A stretch of 64,000 nucleotides of DNA from Pedobacter sp. MC2016-24 (GTDB lineage Bacteria > Bacteroidota > Bacteroidia > Sphingobacteriales > Sphingobacteriaceae): positions 682,001 to 746,000 of the forward strand of contig NZ_JADFBX010000001.1 of the NCBI RefSeq assembly GCF_015223055.1, given 5' to 3'. A program made the position numbers and the translations under genes. Shown here in pieces: positions 27,390 through 35,628 of this stretch. The notes beneath the pieces were generated by a model, which saw only the letters and a program-made list of their open reading frames with translations, was not told the DNA's origin and did no database searches. How positions within the stretch are numbered: the stretch's first letter is position 1; each line of letters starts with the position of its first letter.

Positions 27390-28025
27390 CTAGAACAATA
27401 CATAGATTTTAAATCCAAGATCACTCAATGAACCTGTGCTACTCAAATTAAATGAGCTGACCGTATTTTCATAAGAACCAGTACCAGAGTTGGTTCTTTT
27501 CATCTTTGAATAACTGGCATTGGCTGACAGCAAACTCGTCTCCAAAGCAAAGCGCTTAGAAACAAACCAGGTAACGCCACCATTCACGCCTACAGAATAA
27601 TTATTAGATGTAGCATCGTCATAATTGTCATTTCCACTTTCGTCTTTAGACATACTGTAATAAACTCTACCGCCAGCATAAGCATATAGCCTTTGAACAA
27701 GTGGGTAATAGTGCTGATAATTGATACCCCCACCGTAAGTCTTCGTTTTACTACCGGAAACATGATCCTTAAAATTATTGTTCTGGTTTCCATAATTAAA
27801 TTCAATACCCAGCTTGGTATTGTCCTTAATGAACAAGCCGTAACTTAAGCCATAAGAATTAAACTTTTGTTCGTTTGCTTCCTGATTAGCTGAGTCTCCA
27901 TTCAGATACTTACTTTTATAAGTTTGAGAAGTAATACCAAAGCCCAGAGCGTTAGTTCCTTTGGTTTGCGCGTAGCCGCATAGCGAAGCCGCTACTACAA
28001 GAGCAGTTAATAATTGTTTTTTCAT
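27390..28025 (-). CDS. Outer-membrane beta-barrel protein (OmpA/PF13505-like)
   Basis: 211 residues with a signal peptide ending CGYAQ (about 20). The rest alternates in short amphipathic strands (LGFGITSQTYKSKYL, YGLSYGLFIKDNTKLGIEFNYG, TYGGGINYQHYYPL, LYAYAGGRVYYSM), ending in LSDLGFKIYVLF with the C-terminal phenylalanine expected for Bam-dependent barrels. An eight-strand barrel is likely. Function unknown. It lies downstream of the large non-coding region. Confidence 0.87.
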   Translation of the reverse strand: MKKQLLTALVVAASLCGYAQTKGTNALGFGITSQTYKSKYLNGDSANQEANEQKFNSYGLSYGLFIKDNTKLGIEFNYGNQNNNFKDHVSGSKTKTYGGGINYQHYYPLVQRLYAYAGGRVYYSMSKDESGNDNYDDATSNNYSVGVNGGVTWFVSKRFALETSLLSANASYSKMKRTNSGTGSYENTVSSFNLSSTGSLSDLGFKIYVLF

Positions 28026-28169
28026 TTGTGTATTTTGTTTTTATGTGTTAAAACGAATCTAATCAGATCTTTTCTAATAAAAAAATCCAATTCCGAATTA
28101 TTTTCAGTAAAAACAACAAATCACAATCCAGACTATAATTAAGGCGTATAAAATCCTTAAAAAAAAGAA

Positions 28170-28206
28170 AACGGAGACCGTCTTCTTTCGATTTCAGTGC
28201 TCCGTT
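28170..28206 (-). terminator. Intrinsic terminator inside the non-coding gap
   Basis: AACGGAG (28170-28176) pairs with CTCCGTT (28200-28206), with GA/TC extending the stem after one mismatch. On the minus strand it is followed by TTTTCTTTTTTTT, a strong U-run. A weaker T-run (CCTTTTTATT) also follows on the plus strand. It lies 430 bp past the stop of the haem lipoprotein gene. Confidence 0.7.
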
Positions 28207-28590
28207 CTCGCCTTTTTATTGCCTTAGCTTTAAAAAAGCACCAATACTTCTGTATCCTTTAACATTTCGTAATTTCTTAGTTCCAAAAAACTTCAAAACC
28301 CGTCTAATTTACCACAGCGTAGTCATTCCTTAAAATGTGCTATCTGATCTGTATCGTCTGTTCAGACTCAGCTTATACCCTTACTTCGCAGCAACTGTAT
28401 TTGTTTAACCTATATATTCTTTGTCTCCATTGAATATCATTGTTTTAAACTGATCTTTTAAAATCACCAGAACCTTTTGCCCTTAAGCCAGTATTCTTTT
28501 TAGTGTTTTGTCAGACTGTCAAAGTACTCCGTAATTGATAGTACTAATCTACATACAATAACTATCTGATCCAAAATTAATTAACAAGAA

Positions 28591-28633
28591 TTATCAACAT
28601 GTTTTCCACCGGTTTTTAACAAAGTTATGCACA
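28591..28633 (+). promoter_or_regulatory. Phased row of four DnaA-box-like 9-mers
   Basis: TTATCAACA (28591), TTTTCCACC (28602), TTTTTAACA (28613) and TTATGCACA (28625) lie in one orientation at 11, 11 and 12-bp steps. TTATGCACA fits the E. coli consensus TTWTNCACA exactly; each of the others differs at one position. AT-rich DNA lies immediately to the left. Confidence 0.45.
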
Positions 28634-28636
28634 CTG

Positions 28637-30922
28637 CTATTTTTCCAATTCGGCTATAGTGAAGGCTTTCTGCCTGCCTTTTAGTCCCGACCGTATCTTT
28701 TCCACATCACCAACATTAATTTTGCCGGCACTGTTCTCCCAACCGCCCCGGATAAAACTAAGTACCTGAGCCACATCCTCATCCGAAATCTCTTCACTAT
28801 GTGCAATTCCTGGCATATCGGTTGAGATTTCCGGCGATTCATACAAATGTCCGTTTACCTTCACCGGCCCGGTAAGTCCGTACAACACGATCGAAATCAA
28901 CTTGTCTTTATTTCCAGTCACCCATTCTGATTTGTTCAATGGCGGTGCAAGGGACTTAATGCCATTACCATCTGCACCGTGACAGGTCTGACAACTTGAA
29001 GCAAATAAAGCAGCCCCTTTTGGAAACGCTTTAGCCAGAGCCAAAGGATCCCTGTGTTTTCTGGCGCTTCTGATTTTATTCACCAGTACATTCAGTTGCT
29101 TATTAATCGCCATATTGCTATCCGGCCATAAGGCAAAGAATTTATCCTTGTAATATTCCTCTTTATAAGCCGCACTACTAATCATCGCTGAAGCGAGATA
29201 GGCATTTGCCGGATATTTTTTTAGTAAGGATAAATACAGGGATTCCCAGGTTTCCTCCTGGTAAGGTTTAATTGCATTGAGGGCGTACGCAATGTAAATG
29301 GCAGAGAGTGCATCACTTTTAATAACCATATCTTTTAAAGCAATAAGGTAGTACGGATAAGAGCTGCCACTAATTACCGCAGGCAAAACATGTAGTGCCT
29401 GCATACGCAAAGGCCATTCTTTACTTTTCAACAAAGTCAGCACCTCTTGAGTCTCTAACGCAGAAAGACCTTCTAAAGTCCACATGGCCTGAATCACCTG
29501 TAAGGGATTCGAAGAATTGCGCAAGGCTTGCCTTAAATAAGGAACCGCCTTTTTGCCGCCTGCGTCAATCAAAATCTGCTGTGCCATATCCCTAACCGCA
29601 CCATTCGGATGTCCCAGCAAGGCAACCAATTGCTGAGGATCCTTCGCAAACTTGACTGAAACTGCTTTCTTTCCTACTGGAACAACTTTATAGATCCGGC
29701 CACATCCTAGCGGACCTGTAAGCTTCCTTTTCTCAATCTCGGCCTTAAGGTAAGGTGTAACATAGGTTTTATGCTGTATAATTCCTCTGTACATGTCAAC
29801 GATGTACAAGGCACCATCCAGGCCATTGTATAAACTCACCGGTCTGAAACGCTCATCCATGCTCGCTATAAATTCTTTTCCCGAATATGCCGCTTCACCT
29901 TTTATAACCATGCCTTCATCCTTCAGCACATCCCGTTTAATTAAGTTCGCAGCTGGCTCTGCCACAAAAGCATTAAAATCGTATTGATTTCCAAATAAAT
30001 CACCCCGGTAAATTACCGGTCCGCAAGCCGCCGTCATGTTTCTCAAGCGTAAACTATCGTCCAGCACTCCCGGTTGATACCCCCTGTTTACTCCAGTATT
30101 TGGACGAATGGGATATACACGGTTATCTCGCACAATGCGTTCCTCATATCCTGCCACCACAGTTTGATTTGGATTGGAGGCGCCATAACCCGGACTAAAA
30201 TAATCCCCAATCAAATTACTGGAATTGTCGTTATAATATAAACGTCCGTAATTATCCTGACTGATTCCCCACTGCCCTCTAAAATGCGTGCGCTCAATGC
30301 GCCAATGGTTTCCTGTTTTTTTATAGCGTTTACTTGACTTGGCATTATAAATCCAGTTGTCCATAGCCCGGAACAAGCCATTTGGTTGATGCTCCACATT
30401 GCCGTCTACAGCATATTGATTGTCGACCAGCGTTCGTTTTCCCGGATGATCGGCATGTATCTCATAATACCATAGATTTGGAGACTCAGCCACCAATATC
30501 CCACCGCCAATCAAGCAAATCGCCCGCGGCAATATCAGGGAGTCCAAAAAAACTTTACGGGTATCTGCAATTCCATCGCCATTGGTATCTTCGAGAATGA
30601 CAATTTTACCATTCGGATTGTCCTCGCCTTTTCCGGAAACATCTGGCATATAGCCCATCATTTCAACCACCCACATTCTGCCCGAAGGATCAAAACTCAT
30701 GGCAACAGGCGCACTGATCAAGGGTTCTGCAGCCACCAGCTTCACTTCAAAACCGGGTTCAACCTGCATTAAATGAATAGCCGCATCAGCGGAGATCACT
30801 GGAGCATTTGCAGAATCAACAATCGGTACTTCCTTTTTTAGCAAAGAAACCTTTTTATAATTCTGACATTGATATAAACAAAGCAGCAACAGCATAACAA
30901 AAACATATCCAAATAATCTCAT
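28637..30922 (-). CDS. PVC-type haem-binding CxxCH lipoprotein with propeller and HEAT repeats
   Basis: 761 residues. A lipobox LYQC gives lipidated Cys19. Residues about 50-430 are a beta-propeller dehydrogenase-like domain (VAMSFDPSGRMWVVEM, ILEDTNGDGIADTRKVF, NGLFRAMDNWIYNA, FNAFVAEPAANLIKR, GALYIVDMYRG). Residues about 435-600 are HEAT-like helices. The C-terminal cytochrome c domain has CQTCH (644-648) and a likely axial Met in TDMPG (703). Such proteins are periplasmic or outer-surface redox lipoproteins often tied to sugar or polyol oxidation. Substrate unknown. Single gene. Confidence 0.9.
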   Translation of the reverse strand: MRLFGYVFVMLLLLCLYQCQNYKKVSLLKKEVPIVDSANAPVISADAAIHLMQVEPGFEVKLVAAEPLISAPVAMSFDPSGRMWVVEMMGYMPDVSGKGEDNPNGKIVILEDTNGDGIADTRKVFLDSLILPRAICLIGGGILVAESPNLWYYEIHADHPGKRTLVDNQYAVDGNVEHQPNGLFRAMDNWIYNAKSSKRYKKTGNHWRIERTHFRGQWGISQDNYGRLYYNDNSSNLIGDYFSPGYGASNPNQTVVAGYEERIVRDNRVYPIRPNTGVNRGYQPGVLDDSLRLRNMTAACGPVIYRGDLFGNQYDFNAFVAEPAANLIKRDVLKDEGMVIKGEAAYSGKEFIASMDERFRPVSLYNGLDGALYIVDMYRGIIQHKTYVTPYLKAEIEKRKLTGPLGCGRIYKVVPVGKKAVSVKFAKDPQQLVALLGHPNGAVRDMAQQILIDAGGKKAVPYLRQALRNSSNPLQVIQAMWTLEGLSALETQEVLTLLKSKEWPLRMQALHVLPAVISGSSYPYYLIALKDMVIKSDALSAIYIAYALNAIKPYQEETWESLYLSLLKKYPANAYLASAMISSAAYKEEYYKDKFFALWPDSNMAINKQLNVLVNKIRSARKHRDPLALAKAFPKGAALFASSCQTCHGADGNGIKSLAPPLNKSEWVTGNKDKLISIVLYGLTGPVKVNGHLYESPEISTDMPGIAHSEEISDEDVAQVLSFIRGGWENSAGKINVGDVEKIRSGLKGRQKAFTIAELEK

Positions 30923-31126
30923 AGCAACCCGGCATTTGTGTGAAAAACCATTTCCAATGTAGCCAAAAGAATAAAATTATCACAAATACCAAACAATTAT
31001 CTCAGAAAATAGTCCTTCATTTACATTATTTTATTACTTTTTCGAGATATCTCTACCTGGAAATGTAGCGTTATAAAGTTAATTCTCGTCTTAAAGGCAA
31101 ATACAAACAAAAAACCTAATATTGAT

Positions 31127-31846
31127 ATGAACAATTTTACCAAGATGATCCCAGCGCGATTACGTACTTCACTGACTTGCTCCATCCTTGCAGCAACAAC
31201 TTTTTTCATGCAATCCTGCTCTAAGGACACAGCACCGGTGGTTGAAATCTCCTATTTAAGCATCGTAAACGCTACGCCGACTTTAGCTACATTCAATGCC
31301 TATGTAGACCAGACTAAAATAACCAATGCCGGCCCTCTATCTTTTGGCGCTGCAGTAGGTTATTTTCAGGCAACGCCTGGCGCGCATACTGTAAAATTCA
31401 CTACAGCAAGCAGCACTGATCCGCTAATAAGCAAATCCGTTTCATTAGAAGCCAATAAGGCGTATTCTCTTTTTCTGATCAATAAATCCACCAATATGGA
31501 TTATTTGCTGACGCCGGATCAGATCAACAATACAGCATCTGCTAAAGCTTTTGTCAGATTTGTGAACCTGTCTCCAGACGCCCCTGCACTTAACCTTAAT
31601 GTAAAAGATGTGGCAACCGCATTAATTCCGGATCAGGCTTATAAAGCGGTAAGTAGCTTTATCGAAACAGAAGCCAAATCTTATACTTTCCAGCTTAAAA
31701 ACAAAGCAAATGGCAATGCCGTTGGAGAAAACGATTTGACTTTTGAATTGAAGGCTGGAAAAACATACACCGTTATGGCTGTAGGTATGGTTACGGCTGC
31801 CGAAGGCGACCAGAAAATTCAAATCAAAGTAGTTACAAACCAATAA
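31127..31846 (+). CDS. DUF4397-domain lipoprotein
   Basis: 239 residues with a lipobox MQSC (Cys27) after a signal that starts MNNFTKMIPARLRTS. The mature part has two DUF4397 repeats: ISYLSIVNATPTLATFNAYVDQTKI...GYFQATPGAHTVKF, and AFVRFVNLSPDAPALNLNVKD...KSYTFQLKN, with GKTYTVMAVGM near the end. These are immunoglobulin-like surface modules common in Bacteroidota. The role is unknown. Ends with a strong terminator. Confidence 0.9.
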   Translation: MNNFTKMIPARLRTSLTCSILAATTFFMQSCSKDTAPVVEISYLSIVNATPTLATFNAYVDQTKITNAGPLSFGAAVGYFQATPGAHTVKFTTASSTDPLISKSVSLEANKAYSLFLINKSTNMDYLLTPDQINNTASAKAFVRFVNLSPDAPALNLNVKDVATALIPDQAYKAVSSFIETEAKSYTFQLKNKANGNAVGENDLTFELKAGKTYTVMAVGMVTAAEGDQKIQIKVVTNQ

Positions 31847-31861
31847 CAATACCCAATAAAA

Positions 31862-31889
31862 AAGGGTGCTTACTTGCGCAAGCACCCTT
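31862..31889. terminator. Bidirectional terminator
   Basis: AAGGGTGCTT and AAGCACCCTT form a perfect 10-bp stem with an 8-nt loop between convergent genes ending at 31846 (+) and 31915 (-). GGGTTTATTTG follows on the plus strand and TTTTTTATTGGG on the minus strand. Confidence 0.9.
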
Positions 31890-31914
31890 GGGTTTATTTG
31901 TGTGTGTTTGTTGG

Positions 31915-32514
31915 TTAATGTCTTCCTCTACCACCGTGATCACCACGATCGCCTCTACCATGCCCACGATCATGATCTCTGTGGTCGTTATCTCTACGAT
32001 CATTACCTCTATAGTCGTGACCCCTGCCCCTGTTCCAGTCGTTTTCCCTAACCCTTGAAGGTCTGGATCCCATTCCGTGCGGGTGTCCTTTAACCACATA
32101 ATACCTGGAATCGTTGCTATAACGGATCACTTGCTGACCTCTTACAGATCTGTATCTGGCATAAGCTACCCTATCCCTGTCAAAATTACGATATGGGTCT
32201 CTCGAGTTCACCACGACTTTATATCCGCTGTACAAATCGTAGCCTCTATACCTCGAAGGCAGGGAAGCGGAATGAATCCACCGGTTGTTGTCCATGTAAA
32301 TAAATCTGCGGGTGGGTACATTATAATAGCACTCCACATCAGGCAGGTAATAATTATCTACATAATCATAACCCACCGGACCCCATAATGGCTGAGATCC
32401 AATATTTAAACTTACGCTGATCTGAGCTGAAGCCTGATAGGGTAACCATCCCAATATACCCAGCATCCCTAATACCATTAACTTTTTCATAACATTATAC
32501 TTTATAAGTTTCAT
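31915..32514 (-). CDS. Exported Tyr/Arg-rich protein with Arg-Asp-His-Gly tail
   Basis: 199 residues from 32514, but the ATG at 32488-32490 (MKKLMVLGMLGILGWLPYQASAQ) gives a better signal peptide and is preferred, making 191. The mature part is tyrosine- and arginine-rich (YDYVDNYYLPDVECYYN, RYRGYDLYSGYKV). The last ~45 residues are low-complexity Arg/Asp/His/Gly (RDNDHRDHDRGHGRG). Similar exported proteins are common in Pedobacter relatives without known role. It is divergent from a small secreted protein and a two-component system and shares their repeat-rich control region, so co-regulation is likely. Confidence 0.75.
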   Translation of the reverse strand: MKLIKYNVMKKLMVLGMLGILGWLPYQASAQISVSLNIGSQPLWGPVGYDYVDNYYLPDVECYYNVPTRRFIYMDNNRWIHSASLPSRYRGYDLYSGYKVVVNSRDPYRNFDRDRVAYARYRSVRGQQVIRYSNDSRYYVVKGHPHGMGSRPSRVRENDWNRGRGHDYRGNDRRDNDHRDHDRGHGRGDRGDHGGRGRH

Positions 32515-32544
32515 TTGTGTGTTGTTAAGTCAAATCTCCATACC

Positions 32545-32612
32545 GAACATGAAATCAACATGAAATTTTCGAATTATTATTTCTTTTTCTTTTTCATGTT
32601 AATTTCATGTTC
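32545..32612. promoter_or_regulatory. Operator: inverted pair of 11-bp-pitch direct repeats
   Basis: The 9-mer AACATGAAA occurs at 32546 and 32557. Its reverse complement TTTCATGTT occurs at 32592 and 32603. Each pair has an 11-bp step, and the two pairs form a 21-nt inverted repeat with one mismatch around a 26-nt T-rich centre. Tandem half-sites with 11-bp pitch are the known binding pattern of OmpR/PhoB regulators, and such a regulator is encoded at 33003. It sits between divergent genes. Confidence 0.65.
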
Positions 32613-32682
32613 AGCACACACCTTTGTAGCTAATAAAGTGGCGCAGATGATAAACACATCGTGTTTTATAGCAGGGGATGTC

Positions 32683-32706
32683 AGTTTGCCTCGCAAGAGG
32701 CAAACT
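32683..32706 (+). terminator. Perfect 10-bp hairpin with GCAA tetraloop in the leader of the 32724 gene
   Basis: AGTTTGCCTC and GAGGCAAACT pair perfectly around GCAA, a GNRA-type loop, followed by TTCTTTATATTT. It lies 17 bp before the ATG at 32724. It could be an intrinsic terminator or attenuator for transcripts entering the two-component operon, or a stability element. Confidence 0.6.
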
Positions 32707-32723
32707 TTCTTTATATTTACATC

Positions 32724-32993
32724 ATGAACATGAATCGCTTATACCGTTCTGTCTTAATAGTCCTATTGATCATATGGCTTCCCCTGTTGTCTACAGCCGG
32801 TAGAAAAGCAGCTGTGCCTTCCTTTGATGGCATCAATTTTTATCAGGACAAAAAAGACAAAAAGCAAGAGCAAGGCAAGGACAAAAAACCTGAAGTCAAA
32901 GAAGTTCCGCAATCCAGAAAACAGGAAAAGCCGGAAGAAGTGAAGTCAGATAAAAAAGATGACCGATCCAGAGATCGTAAAGGAAAAAACTAA
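32724..32993 (+). CDS. Small exported lysine-rich protein preceding a two-component system
   Basis: 89 residues from the ATG at 32724 (MNMNRLYRSVLIVLLIIWLPLLSTAG). A signal peptide or anchor is followed by FDGINFYQDKKDKKQEQ and a tail of alternating Lys/Glu/Asp/Arg (KSDKKDDRSRDRKGKN), likely disordered in the periplasm. No family recognised. It ends 9 bp before the response regulator start, so it is the first gene of the operon. It may interact with the adjacent sensor kinase; that is speculation from position only. Confidence 0.65.
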   Translation: MNMNRLYRSVLIVLLIIWLPLLSTAGRKAAVPSFDGINFYQDKKDKKQEQGKDKKPEVKEVPQSRKQEKPEEVKSDKKDDRSRDRKGKN

Positions 32994-33002
32994 AATACAG
33001 GC

Positions 33003-33677
33003 ATGAAAGTTTTAATTGTTGAAGATGAAAAAACGCTGGCCTATGAAATGGAAGACTTTCTTAAAAAGGCCTTTTACATCTGTGATCTGGCACATAACAT
33101 TAAGGATGGGCTTGATAAAATTGAAGCAAACAGTTATGATTTCATTTTACTTGATCTTGGTTTGCCTGACGGGGATGGCTTAAGCTTACTACCGAAAGCA
33201 AAAAAACACAATCCAGATGCAGCGTATATTATTCTTACAGCCCGGGGTAATCTGGAAGACCGCATTGCAGGTTTGGATCTTGGTGCCGATGACTACCTGC
33301 CCAAACCTTTCTCATTATTGGAATTGCAAAGCCGCATGCAGGCCATATCCCGTAGAAAATTTAACGTTAAGGAAGAACTGTTGCCGTTGGGCACCTTCAG
33401 CCTTGACCTTCAAAAAAGAATGATCTTTTTCAATGCAGATCAAATTGAGTTGTCCAGAAAGGAATTTGATTTGCTCAGTTATCTTTTCCTCCACAGCAAT
33501 CGGGTATTGACGAGAATGCAGCTCAGCGAACACATTTGGGGCACTTTTGCCGATGATGATTATGATTCCAATTATATTGACGCACACATCAAGAACATCA
33601 GGAAGAAACTAAATGCCTGGGCACCCACGGATTTCCTGGAAACTGTTCGTGGCGTAGGCTATAGAATTAAAAAATAA
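33003..33677 (+). CDS. OmpR/PhoB-family response regulator
   Basis: 224 residues. The receiver domain has VEDEK (acidic pair), phospho-acceptor Asp51 in LLDLGLPDGDG, Thr79 (LTARG) and Lys101 (LPKPF). The C-terminal winged helix has LSRKEFDLLSYLFLHSNRVLTRMQLSEHIWG, DAHIKNIRKKL and VRGVGYRIKK. It is translated in tandem with the sensor kinase (1-bp gap). The AACATGAAA direct repeats upstream of the operon are candidate binding sites, suggesting autoregulation. Confidence 0.95.
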   Translation: MKVLIVEDEKTLAYEMEDFLKKAFYICDLAHNIKDGLDKIEANSYDFILLDLGLPDGDGLSLLPKAKKHNPDAAYIILTARGNLEDRIAGLDLGADDYLPKPFSLLELQSRMQAISRRKFNVKEELLPLGTFSLDLQKRMIFFNADQIELSRKEFDLLSYLFLHSNRVLTRMQLSEHIWGTFADDDYDSNYIDAHIKNIRKKLNAWAPTDFLETVRGVGYRIKK

Positions 33678-33678
33678 C

Positions 33679-35013
33679 GTGAAATTATCCTCCAAATTAA
33701 TTTTATTCATTACCGGCTCTAAACTGGCTGTGGTATTGTTATTTATCATTTCCTTACCTTTTCTGGTTGATGGGATCGTGTCTGAATACACCAATTATTC
33801 CTTGCGCCGGCAACAGGAAAAAGTAATCAGTATTGTCAATAAAAACGGCGTAAATCATTATTTGCAAGGCGACAACAGTTACGGCAGCTATACCATGCTG
33901 AAAGAAGAATACATTGCCTTAGAGCCAGACTCTCAAAATCTGCACATCGACACCATCAAAGTTGCGCAGCGACTGGTAGAAAAGGACACACTTACTTATA
34001 GGATCCTCATCCACACCTTCAATTATAAGCATAAGAACTACCTGCTTGAAATTGGTAAAACGACCACTAGCATTAATCAATACAACAAACCATTGCAGCG
34101 CATTGCTTTGTTTGTGCTCATGGGTCTGATTGCGCTCAGTTTGCTATTCGATCTTTTATTTACCCGCATACTCATTCGCCCTTTAGGCAAAATCATCAGT
34201 TCTAAACTCATCAACAGAAAGTTCCCGTTTAAAGACCACTCTCCTCCTGTGCAAACGTCAACTGATGATTTTAAATACCTCGACGAGTCTTTAATCTTAT
34301 TGATGGATCAAATTAACGATGCCTTTGAGAAAGAAAGGGAATTTACAGCAAATGCCTCGCACGAGCTCATGACGCCGATCAGCATCCTGCAAAATAAGAT
34401 GGAGAACCTGATTGACGACGAGGAACTCAGTGACGCTGCCATCATGCGGATTGTTGAAATGATGAAAACGCTCAACAGGTTAAAGAAAATTTCAAATGCT
34501 TTGCTGCTGATCTCACGTATTGAAAACGAACAATTTGCAAAATCATACACAGCCAGACCAATCGACCTGGTCAATGAGGTGATTGAAGAAATCAGTCACC
34601 GTCTGGAAGAAAAAAACCTGACGATCACGGTCAGGCTCGAAGTCGAAAAGGCTTTAACAGGAATCAATAAAGATCTGCTCTTTCAATTGTTTTACAACCT
34701 GATCAACAATGCCATTAAATACAACGTGGAAAATGGCAGTATCCTTATTGAAAGTAAAGTTTCTGCCCAGGGTGATGATGTCATCATTTTATCAGACACC
34801 GGAATCGGCATCTCAGCCGACGAACTTCCTTTCATTTTTGACCGCTTCAGAAAGACTAACCTTTCAGAAAATGTAGGACATGGCTTAGGGCTTTCTATTG
34901 TAAAGAGTATTGGTTTGTATCACAACATCGACATCCAGGTCAAATCTATGCCAGGGACAGGAACAACCTTTACTTTAACTTTCCCAAAAGAAACGTACAA
35001 AACAAAAGCTTAA
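33679..35013 (+). CDS. Sensor histidine kinase
   Basis: 444 residues starting at GTG (33679), one base after the regulator stop. TM1 is about 7-30 and TM2 about 141-163, enclosing a periplasmic sensor of about 110 residues. The H-box NASHELMTPISILQNKMENL has phospho-His228, with the catalytic boxes N (NLINNAIKYN), G1 (DTGIGI), F and G2 (GHGLGLSIVKS) in order. The partner regulator lies upstream. The signal is unknown. Its end overlaps the convergent lspA stop by 4 bp. Confidence 0.95.
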   Translation: MKLSSKLILFITGSKLAVVLLFIISLPFLVDGIVSEYTNYSLRRQQEKVISIVNKNGVNHYLQGDNSYGSYTMLKEEYIALEPDSQNLHIDTIKVAQRLVEKDTLTYRILIHTFNYKHKNYLLEIGKTTTSINQYNKPLQRIALFVLMGLIALSLLFDLLFTRILIRPLGKIISSKLINRKFPFKDHSPPVQTSTDDFKYLDESLILLMDQINDAFEKEREFTANASHELMTPISILQNKMENLIDDEELSDAAIMRIVEMMKTLNRLKKISNALLLISRIENEQFAKSYTARPIDLVNEVIEEISHRLEEKNLTITVRLEVEKALTGINKDLLFQLFYNLINNAIKYNVENGSILIESKVSAQGDDVIILSDTGIGISADELPFIFDRFRKTNLSENVGHGLGLSIVKSIGLYHNIDIQVKSMPGTGTTFTLTFPKETYKTKA

Positions 35014-35528
35014 GCTTCAGTTGGCGTTAAAATCTCTTTTTTATAAAAAGAGTTGATGATGATCAGGGCCATTCCTGCCATAATAGACATATCGGCAACA
35101 TTGAAAACCCCGGTTTGAAAAATCACGAAATCAATATGTAAAAAGTCCGTCACAGAGCCATAAATAATCCGGTCGTACAAATTGCCGACACCCCCACCAA
35201 TTACAAAACAGATCCCGACAACTAATATTGCAGGCATGTTTTGTTTTCGCATCACCATATAGAGGCCAAAAAGAAGTGTCAGTAGTGGTAAAAGGGTAAG
35301 CAGCACAAACTTAAGTGGCGCACTTAAAGTATCTCCGGCACTTAAAAAAGCGCCTGTATTTTCTACCTTGGTTAAGGTAATGTGGTCATTAATAACTTTA
35401 ATGTTTGCATGATAATCTACCCGCTCCCGCACCATATTTTTAGTCACCTGGTCACATCCAATATTAAAAAGGATAAATACCAGGATTAAAACCCTGATTA
35501 GCAGGTCACTTATTTCTCTTACCTTCAT
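35010..35528 (-). CDS. lspA: Lipoprotein signal peptidase (signal peptidase II)
   Basis: 172 residues with four membrane spans. The family motifs are VENTGAFLS, GGVGNLYDRIIYGSVTDFLHID with catalytic Asp128, and FNVADMSI with catalytic Asp146. It cleaves prolipoproteins before the lipidated cysteine; at least four lipoproteins are encoded in this window. It stands alone, with the sensor kinase gene ending inside its stop region. Confidence 0.95.
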   Translation of the reverse strand: MKVREISDLLIRVLILVFILFNIGCDQVTKNMVRERVDYHANIKVINDHITLTKVENTGAFLSAGDTLSAPLKFVLLTLLPLLTLLFGLYMVMRKQNMPAILVVGICFVIGGGVGNLYDRIIYGSVTDFLHIDFVIFQTGVFNVADMSIMAGMALIIINSFYKKEILTPTEA

Positions 35529-35628
35529 CGCAATTGCTTATTTGATAAATATAGGGATACTTTTTTTGAATTCATATGACACAAAACATCAAATAGAATT
35601 AGATATTAGCAAAAAACAACTATTCATC

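Larger units (their letters stand above)
28026..28636. other. 611-bp non-coding gap between two minus-strand genes
   Basis: No reading frame is credible on either strand. The region holds the promoter side of the barrel gene (28026-28110), a terminator-like hairpin (28170-28206), a pyrimidine-rich plus strand from about 28240 to 28500, and a row of DnaA-box-like 9-mers at 28591-28633. It could contain an untranslated RNA read on the minus strand. Confidence 0.6.
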
